Shown: piece after piece, positions 48,910 through 54,997 of the stretch
Numbering within the stretch: position 1 is the first letter of the stretch
Layout: the number at the start of each line of letters is the position of its first letter
NCBI GenBank assembly: GCA_964620325.1
Contig: CAZUIM010000017.1
Span: 1 to 54,997 of the forward strand
Origin: CAZMYM01 sp964620325
GTDB taxonomy: Bacteria; Bipolaricaulota; Bipolaricaulia; UBA7950; UBA9294
Direction: 5' to 3'
DNA: 54,997 nt
The notes under the pieces: generated by a model
Told to the model about the DNA's origin: nothing
Database searches by the model: none
What the model saw: only the letters and a program-made list of their open reading frames with translations
Translations under genes and position numbers: made by a program

Positions 48910-50643
48910 ATGGATCGGCTTCGCACGTGGTTGTGGCGGTATCGCGGGAGGATCCTCGCCGGATTCATCGCTCTGATGGTCGTCAACGGGGCGACCATCC
49001 TCGTTCCCCTCGTTATCCGCGAAGCGATCGACGGCCTGACGCGTGGCGAAGGAGACCTCCCGCGAAGCGCCCTGATGATCACCGGCCTCGCCGTCGTCGT
49101 GATGGTCTTCCGCTTCCTCTGGCGGTACTTCTTCATCGGAACGTCCCGTCGCATCGAGCGCGCCCTCCGAGCCCGCCTCTACGATCACCTGCTCAGCCTG
49201 TCGGCCTCCTTCTACAACGAGACCAAGACCGGCGACCTGATGGCCCACGCCACGAACGACATCGAGGCGGTGACCCGAGCCTGCGGGTTCGGGATCCTGA
49301 CGATCGCCGATCCGCTGTTCATGATCCCAGTCTCCGTCGCAATCATGCTGTCGATCGACCCTCGGCTGACGCTGTACGCGATCCTTCCGCTCCCCGTCCT
49401 CACCGTGCTGATGCTCGGGTTCGGACGGGTGATCCATCGTCGGTTCGAATCGGTTCAGGCCGCCTTCTCGACCCTGATGGAGAAGGTGCGCGAGACGGTC
49501 TCGGGGATCCGGGTCTTGAAGTCATTCGTCCAAGAGCGCGGGACCGAGGACGACTTCGCGATCACGAACCAGCTCCAGGTCGACGAGAACATGGCGCTCG
49601 TCCGAATCCACGGCCTGTTCCACCCGCTGATCGAAATCCTCTCCGGCGCGTCCCTCGCGATCATCCTCTGGATCGGCGGCATCGGCGTGATCCGCGCGTC
49701 GATCTCCCTCGGCGACTTCGTCGCGTTCACCCAGTACCTGTCGATGCTGATCTGGCCGATGATGTCGATCGGGTGGGCGGTCAACATCCTGCAACGCGGG
49801 CGCGCGTCGCTCGAACGCATCAACCGCTTGCTCGCCGAGACGCCGGAGATCGTCGCGCCGAAGAAACCTCGACGCTTGCGCGGGACGCGAATCGAGATCA
49901 GGGATCTGACGTTCGCCTACCCGTCGACCGACGGCCGGGTGTCGCCTCCCGCCCTGACCGACATCCAGCTGACGATCGACGAGGGGATGACCCTCGGCGT
50001 CGTCGGCCTCACCGGCTGCGGGAAGAGCACCCTCGCGCATCTGATCCCCCGCATCTTCGATCCGCCGGTCGGGACGGTCTGCATCGGCGGAATCGACATC
50101 CGCGACGTCGATCTGAGCGAGCTGCGTCGCGCGATCGGATTCGTTCCGCAGGACCCGTTCCTCTTCTCCGCATCGATCGCCGAGAACATCGCGTTCGGCG
50201 TGCCCGACGCCTCTCAGGAGGCGATCGAGGAGGCGGCAACCCTCGCCGGAGTCCACGACGAGATCGCTGCGTTCCCGCGCGGGTATGAGACGACCGTCGG
50301 CGAGCGCGGGCTGTCGCTCTCCGGCGGGCAGAAGCAGCGGGTCGCGATCGCGCGTGCGCTGCTCCTCAAGCCGCAGATCGTGATCTTCGACGATCCGCTC
50401 TCGGCGGTCGACGCCGAGCGCGAGGAGTTCATCCTCGACAAGCTGCGCGAGTTCTTCCACGGGCGAACGAGCATCCTGATTGCCCATCGGATCTCCGCGG
50501 TGATGCACGCCGACTCGACGATCGTCATCGACAAGGGCCGGATCGTCGAGCGAGGCGCCCACGACGAGCTGATCGCGGCCGGCGGGATCTACGATCGAAT
50601 CTGGCGACTCCAACAGGCGGAAAGGCGGGTGAACCGAGCGTGA
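48910..50643 (+). CDS. Heterodimeric ABC exporter, subunit with degenerate ATP site
   Basis: 577 residues: six-helix exporter domain (about 1-310) and ATPase (about 325-577). Walker A VVGLTGCGKSTLAHLIPRIF, a canonical signature LSLSGGQKQRVAIARALLL, but Walker B IVIFDDPLSAVDAEREEF has Asp in place of the catalytic Glu. That is the pattern of the TM287-like half of a heterodimer. The partner gene overlaps by 4 nt (GTGA). It probably exports lipids, peptides or drugs; the substrate is unknown. Confidence 0.93.
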   Translation: MDRLRTWLWRYRGRILAGFIALMVVNGATILVPLVIREAIDGLTRGEGDLPRSALMITGLAVVVMVFRFLWRYFFIGTSRRIERALRARLYDHLLSLSASFYNETKTGDLMAHATNDIEAVTRACGFGILTIADPLFMIPVSVAIMLSIDPRLTLYAILPLPVLTVLMLGFGRVIHRRFESVQAAFSTLMEKVRETVSGIRVLKSFVQERGTEDDFAITNQLQVDENMALVRIHGLFHPLIEILSGASLAIILWIGGIGVIRASISLGDFVAFTQYLSMLIWPMMSIGWAVNILQRGRASLERINRLLAETPEIVAPKKPRRLRGTRIEIRDLTFAYPSTDGRVSPPALTDIQLTIDEGMTLGVVGLTGCGKSTLAHLIPRIFDPPVGTVCIGGIDIRDVDLSELRRAIGFVPQDPFLFSASIAENIAFGVPDASQEAIEEAATLAGVHDEIAAFPRGYETTVGERGLSLSGGQKQRVAIARALLLKPQIVIFDDPLSAVDAEREEFILDKLREFFHGRTSILIAHRISAVMHADSTIVIDKGRIVERGAHDELIAAGGIYDRIWRLQQAERRVNRA

Positions 50644-52715
50644 ACGGACACTTCCACGAGGACGAGGTTCTCGGCAAAGCGTTCGACGCCGGCCTGATGC
50701 GCCGCCTGCTGCGCTTCCTCGCCCCGTATCGCGCCCTGTTCGCCGTCTGCGTTCTGCTCACGATCGTCGTCGCCGGGATTCAGCTCGCGATTCCGTACTT
50801 CAGCAAGATCGCGATCGACAGCTTCATGACCCTCCCGCGGAGCATCGTCGAGCTCGACGCCCCGCCGGCCGACGGCGAGCCGATCGACCTCGGCGACGGA
50901 CGCTACCTCATCGAGACACAGGCCGTTCCCTCCGAGACACTCCGCGACTGGGAGATCGCCGGGATCCTTTCCGACGATCGGTACCTGTGGATCGAGTCCG
51001 GGTCCGAGAACGCCGAGTTCGTCGACCGATACCCCGATGCGTTCGCCCCCGTTCCGGGCGGCTGGATCGCCGCGGAGGAGAACCTGACCGGGCTACCGAC
51101 AAGAGACCTCGAACGGCTTCGCGGCGGAGCGATCGCCGGAATCGTCCGTCTCGCCGGCCTGTTCGCCGTCATCCTGCTGACCCGATTCGTCTTCACCGTG
51201 CTCCAGATCTATCTCCTGCAGTACACCGGCCAGCGGGTGATGTACGACATGCGTCACGAGCTGTTCGCCCACGTGCTTCGGCTGCCCCTCCGGTTCTTCG
51301 ATCGCAACCCGGTCGGACGGCTCGTCACCCGGGTCACCAACGACGTGGCGGCGATCAACGAGATGTTCACCTCGATGTTGGTGAATCTCTTCCGAGACGC
51401 CTTCCTCATCCTCGGAATCCTGATCGTCATGTTCCGGCTCGAGTGGCGACTCGCCCTGGTCATCTTCGCCCTGTTCCCGATCATCGTCCTCGCCGCGTGG
51501 CAGTTCCGAAACCGCGTGCGGGCCGCCTACCGCGAGGTTCGCCGCCAGATCGCCCGCCTGAACGCGTACCTGCAGGAGTCGATCTCCGGAATGCGGATCA
51601 TCCAAGTCTTCGTTCAGGAGGCGAAGGCGAACGCCCGGTTCACCAAGATCAATCAGGCCAAGTACGTCGCCCAAATGCGCCAGATGTTGACGTTCGCCGT
51701 CTTCCGGCCGCTGATGAGCTTCTTGAGCTCGTTCGCGATCGCTCTGGTCATCTGGTACGGCGGATTCAACGTCCTCCGTGGAAGCCTCTCCCTCGGTGCG
51801 CTGACCGCGTTCATCCAGTACGCGCGGATGCTGTTCGAGCCAGTCCTCAACCTCTCCGAAGGGTACAACGTTCTCCAGGCCGCGATGGCCTCGTCGGAGC
51901 GGATCTTCCGTCTCCTCGAAGAGGACGAGGAGGACGCCGGCGGCGGAGAGGAGATCGACGCGGTCGAGGGGCGGATCGAGTTTCGGAACGTCTGGTTCGC
52001 CTACGAGGGGGAGAATTGGGTCCTGAAGGACGTTTCCTTCGTCGCCGAACCCGGAAGACACGTCGCGATCGTCGGCCCGACCGGCTCAGGGAAGACGACG
52101 ATCATCCGGCTTCTCCTGCGGATGTACCCGATCCAGAAAGGGCAGATCCTCCTCGACGGCGTGCCGATCGACCGGCTCGACCTCTCCCACTTGCGCTCGC
52201 GGATGGCCGTCGTCCTCCAGGACGTCTTCCTCTTCTCCGGGGACATCGCCGACAACATCAGGCTGCGATCGGAGATTCCCGAGGAGCGTGTGGTCGAGGC
52301 GGCGCAATTCGTGAACGCCGACTTCGTCGAGGAGCTTCCCGACGGATACCACACCGCAGTAAAGGAACGAGGGGTGACCCTGTCGGTCGGCGAACGGCAG
52401 CTCCTGTCGTTCGCCCGCGCCGTCGCGTTCAACCCGACCGTTCTCGTCCTCGACGAGGCGACGGCGAGCATCGATTCGCATACCGAGGACCTGATCCAGC
52501 GGTCACTCCACCGGATCATGGAAGGGCGCACGTCGATCGTGATCGCCCATCGCCTGTCGACGATCCGCGAGGCCGACAACATCATCGTCCTACACAACGG
52601 ACGTCTGATCGAGCAGGGGACGCACGCGGAACTCCTCGCGTCGGACGGCCTCTACGCCGCGTTGCACAATCTCCAGTTCGCCGACGGCGGTCCTGGAACG
52701 AACGCCGATGCGTGA
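50640..52715 (+). CDS. Heterodimeric ABC exporter, catalytic subunit with large extracytoplasmic insertion
   Basis: 691 residues from GTG 50640. After the first helix (about 40-60) an unusual hydrophilic insert of roughly 100 residues (about 62-165, e.g. DLGDGRYLIETQAVPSETLR) comes before the second helix. The rest is a standard exporter core. ATPase: Walker A IVGPTGSGKTTIIRLLLRMY, Walker B VLVLDEATASIDSHTEDLIQ with the catalytic Glu, but a non-standard signature LSVGERQLLSFARA. It complements the partner's defects, leaving one consensus site in the dimer. The insert may bind substrate or envelope partners. Confidence 0.93.
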   Translation: MNGHFHEDEVLGKAFDAGLMRRLLRFLAPYRALFAVCVLLTIVVAGIQLAIPYFSKIAIDSFMTLPRSIVELDAPPADGEPIDLGDGRYLIETQAVPSETLRDWEIAGILSDDRYLWIESGSENAEFVDRYPDAFAPVPGGWIAAEENLTGLPTRDLERLRGGAIAGIVRLAGLFAVILLTRFVFTVLQIYLLQYTGQRVMYDMRHELFAHVLRLPLRFFDRNPVGRLVTRVTNDVAAINEMFTSMLVNLFRDAFLILGILIVMFRLEWRLALVIFALFPIIVLAAWQFRNRVRAAYREVRRQIARLNAYLQESISGMRIIQVFVQEAKANARFTKINQAKYVAQMRQMLTFAVFRPLMSFLSSFAIALVIWYGGFNVLRGSLSLGALTAFIQYARMLFEPVLNLSEGYNVLQAAMASSERIFRLLEEDEEDAGGGEEIDAVEGRIEFRNVWFAYEGENWVLKDVSFVAEPGRHVAIVGPTGSGKTTIIRLLLRMYPIQKGQILLDGVPIDRLDLSHLRSRMAVVLQDVFLFSGDIADNIRLRSEIPEERVVEAAQFVNADFVEELPDGYHTAVKERGVTLSVGERQLLSFARAVAFNPTVLVLDEATASIDSHTEDLIQRSLHRIMEGRTSIVIAHRLSTIREADNIIVLHNGRLIEQGTHAELLASDGLYAALHNLQFADGGPGTNADA

Positions 52716-52743
52716 GCAATGTCCGGCGAGCCGTCGCGAAACA

Positions 52744-52772
52744 TTGCCGATCGGTTGTTCCTATTGCATACT
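52744..52772 (+). promoter_or_regulatory. Promoter of GGDEF gene
   Basis: TTGCCG (52744-52749), 17-bp spacer, CATACT (52767-52772); the ATG follows after 12 nt. Moderately supported. Confidence 0.5.
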
Positions 52773-52784
52773 AGTAGGACATCC

Positions 52785-54899
52785 ATGAGAACAGACGAAC
52801 GAGAGCCCCAGCCCGCCGGCTCGGATACCTATCGCGATCTGTTCGAGCGAGTGCCGGTCGGTCTCTACCGATCGACCCCGAACGGACGCATCGTCGACGT
52901 GAACCCGGCGCTCGTGCGGATGCTCGGGTATCCGAACAAGGACGTCCTCCTGGCGGAGACGGCCGGTCGCCTGTACGCCCGGCCCGAGCACCGCGAGCGA
53001 TGGCTGTCCGAACTGGAAGAGACAGGCACGGTCCGTGGGTTCGAGTCAGCGTGGCGACGGCGCGACGGATCGACGATCTGGGTCGAGGAGGACACACACG
53101 CCGTCCGCGACGGCGACGGAGCGATCCAGTACTACGAGGGAAGCGCCAAGGACATCACGCGCCGTCGCGAAGCCGAGTCCCGCCTGACTGAGGAGAAGGC
53201 ACGATTCGAACAGCTCTTCGCTGCGTCGCCAGAGGCGGTCGTCCTCTGTGCCAACGACGCAACCGTCCTGCGGGTGAACGACGAGTTCACGAAGCTCTTC
53301 GGCTACACCGAGGCAGAGACGATCGGCCGCGACATCGACGAACTCGTCGCCGAGGGACTGAACGGCCTTCACGAGCACGCCTGCGGCGTCACAGACAGCG
53401 TCGCCGGAGGAGAGACGACGTTCGTCGAAACGAAGCGGCGCCGGAAGAATGGAGAGCTCGTCGACGTCTCGATCCTCGGACGATCGATCGTCGCCGACGG
53501 AGAACAGATCGCCCTCTACGCGATCTACCGCGACATCTCCGCGCGGGTCAAAATGGAGACGCGCCTCGCCGAGGAGAAGGCGCGGTTCGAGCAGCTCTTC
53601 GCCGCGTCGCCGGAAGCGATCGTCATCTGTGCCAACGACGGGACGATCGTCCGCGCCAACGCCGAGTTCACGCGGCTGTTCGGATGGGCGCGTGACGAGG
53701 CGATCGGGCGGAACATCGACGAGCTCGTCGCCCCCGAAACGAACGGGCTCCACGACGAAGCGAAGGGGATCACCCGGCAGATCGCCGACGGGCAGACGTC
53801 CGCCGTCGAGACGCGCCGACGGAGGAAGGACGGGAGCCCTCTGCACGTCTCGATCCTCGGAAAACCGATTTTGATTGATGGGGACCAAATCGCCGTCTAC
53901 GGGATCTACCGCGACATCTCCGCGCGGGTGGCGGCGGAGGAGGCGCTCGCCGCGGCGCGAGAGAAGGTCGAACGGCTCCATCGGGCGGCCAACGCCCTCG
54001 GAGCGGCGGAAACGGAGGACGATGTCTGCCGGATCACGGTCGAGACGGCCGAGCACGTTCTCGGATTCGCTCTCGGGATCATCTACATCGCCGAGGAAGA
54101 GGGGGGCGTCCGTCGAGCCGCTTCGTCGAAGATCGATCTTGCCGGGCTCGACGAAGCGATCGTCGATTCAGCCGTCGGGGCACTCCGATCGATCGCCGCC
54201 GACGGGCCGACGATCGTTGCCGATCCGGACTCCGCAGTGTTTTCAGCCGGGATCCTCCCGTCGTCGCGCTCGATCCTCTGTGCCCCGATCGGCGAGATCG
54301 GCTTCTTCCAGACCGGCTCCCCCGAGGTCGACGCGTTCGGAGAGGAGGATGCCCGCCTCCTCGGACTCCTCCTGGACCACACCGCTGTCGCCGTGGCACG
54401 CCTCCGCCTTCAAGACGAGCTGGTCCGGCAGGCTCGGCACGACGCCCTCACCGGCGTATTCAATCGGCACTATTTCAACGAGCTCATCGCGCAGGAGGTG
54501 CTCCGAGCGTCGCGGTACGAGCATCCGATCGGGCTGTTGATGATCGACGTGGATCGCTTCAAGGAGATCAACGACCGCTACGGCCACCAGACCGGCGATG
54601 TGGTCCTCAGGGAGATCGCCTCGGTCCTCCGCGAAACGGTCCGTGCCACGGACATGATCGTCCGCTACGGAGGCGATGAGTTCCTCGTCGTGCTCACCGA
54701 AACCGGTATCGAAGCGGAGGAGGCCGCCGTTCGAATACGGACCGCCGTTCGATCGAACGAGAAACTCCGCGAGATCAGCGGATTCAACGTCACTGTCTCC
54801 GTGGGAAGTATCTTCTGGCATCCGAATGCCAACCGCCCGATCGAAGAGGCGCTGGCGGAGGCCGACGCGCGGATGTACGCCGACAAACAGGCTCGCTGA
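52785..54899 (+). CDS. PAS-PAS-PAS-GAF-GGDEF diguanylate cyclase
   Basis: 704 residues from ATG 52785; no membrane segment, so cytoplasmic. Three PAS domains (about 20-130, 140-260, 265-385), a GAF-like domain (about 400-530) and a GGDEF domain (about 540-700). The second and third PAS domains are near-duplicates (both contain KARFEQLFAASPEA, SILG and IYRDISARV). The cyclase site is intact: IVRYGGDEFLVVLTE, with the inhibitory RxxD (RATD) five residues before it, so product inhibition is expected. It makes cyclic di-GMP in response to an unknown cytoplasmic signal. Confidence 0.94.
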   Translation: MRTDEREPQPAGSDTYRDLFERVPVGLYRSTPNGRIVDVNPALVRMLGYPNKDVLLAETAGRLYARPEHRERWLSELEETGTVRGFESAWRRRDGSTIWVEEDTHAVRDGDGAIQYYEGSAKDITRRREAESRLTEEKARFEQLFAASPEAVVLCANDATVLRVNDEFTKLFGYTEAETIGRDIDELVAEGLNGLHEHACGVTDSVAGGETTFVETKRRRKNGELVDVSILGRSIVADGEQIALYAIYRDISARVKMETRLAEEKARFEQLFAASPEAIVICANDGTIVRANAEFTRLFGWARDEAIGRNIDELVAPETNGLHDEAKGITRQIADGQTSAVETRRRRKDGSPLHVSILGKPILIDGDQIAVYGIYRDISARVAAEEALAAAREKVERLHRAANALGAAETEDDVCRITVETAEHVLGFALGIIYIAEEEGGVRRAASSKIDLAGLDEAIVDSAVGALRSIAADGPTIVADPDSAVFSAGILPSSRSILCAPIGEIGFFQTGSPEVDAFGEEDARLLGLLLDHTAVAVARLRLQDELVRQARHDALTGVFNRHYFNELIAQEVLRASRYEHPIGLLMIDVDRFKEINDRYGHQTGDVVLREIASVLRETVRATDMIVRYGGDEFLVVLTETGIEAEEAAVRIRTAVRSNEKLREISGFNVTVSVGSIFWHPNANRPIEEALAEADARMYADKQAR

Positions 54900-54900
54900 T

Positions 54901-54971
54901 CGGCGGCCGCCGCATCCTGTTCACCGCCGGTGGGCAAACTTCTGAGACGGCGGCCGCCGCATCCCGTTCAC
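54901..54971. repeat. 24-bp direct repeat at window end
   Basis: CGGCGGCCGCCGCATCCTGT begins the copy at 54901-54924; the second (54948-54971) differs by one base. The GCGGCCGC centre is self-complementary. The copies are 47 bp apart and may continue beyond the window. Confidence 0.7.
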
Positions 54972-54997
54972 GTCAACGCGCAAACCCATGGATCGGC

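Noticed and set aside
1..54997. tRNA or rRNA genes
   Set aside because: No cloverleaf with T-loop consensus and no rRNA-like sequence was recognised in the intergenic gaps.

Overview
The window is high-GC bacterial DNA, almost fully coding, with RpoD-type promoters (TTGNNN, about 17 bp, TANNNT) and many GTG or TTG starts. A 100-N scaffold gap inside a tandem array suggests a draft or metagenome assembly. A diderm cell is possible, because one secreted protein looks like an outer-membrane beta-barrel. Anaerobic or low-potential metabolism is suggested by an NfnAB-type bifurcating transhydrogenase. I cannot fix the phylum. A deep-branching lineage such as Bipolaricaulota is only a guess.

Left part (1-4560) is accessory: two hairpin-rich tandem repeat units, a membrane-anchored TolB-like propeller protein, a higBA toxin-antitoxin pair with a leaderless toxin gene, and a REP-associated tyrosine transposase (RAYT) flanked by 21-bp inverted ends. 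From 4693 to about 20400 come scattered single genes and small operons: a baeRF3-type release-factor-like protein, a sodium:solute symporter with its tiny accessory peptide, a MATE-like transporter, CoaE, a methyltransferase, a DUF4384-like surface protein, a GNAT enzyme, an RsuA-family pseudouridine synthase, an NAD synthase whose amidase domain lacks its nucleophile, Hsp20 and YidD behind back-to-back promoters with a double CIRCE-like operator, a WD40 remnant, and an M20 hydrolase/racemase/D-cysteine desulfhydrase cluster.

From 20521 to 33300 lie nfnAB, a Nudix gene, a barrel-like secreted protein, dinB, a THEP1-type NTPase, transaldolase plus endonuclease IV, lpd, an MFS exporter, and a bactofilin operon with a YhbD-like regulator next to an unresolved 83-bp tandem array. 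From 33310 to 48751 almost everything is on the minus strand: an ABC importer (binding protein, ATPase, permease), nadK, then pdxS-pdxT-gap-comF-MBL-dnaG-rpoD-miaA-nnr, tatD and pckA. Many of these overlap by ATGA or GTGA, and dnaG runs 116 nt into rpoD. The right end has a heterodimeric ABC exporter and a PAS-PAS-PAS-GAF-GGDEF diguanylate cyclase.

Themes that connect the genes are NAD(P) supply and repair (NAD synthase, NadK, Nnr, NfnAB), PLP synthesis beside the GAPDH that uses the same triose phosphate, and DNA information processing (DnaG, RpoD, DinB, Nfo). Several genes have a -10 box only 6-9 nt before the start codon and no visible ribosome-binding site, so leaderless transcription appears common here. 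I saw no rRNA, tRNA or CRISPR array.
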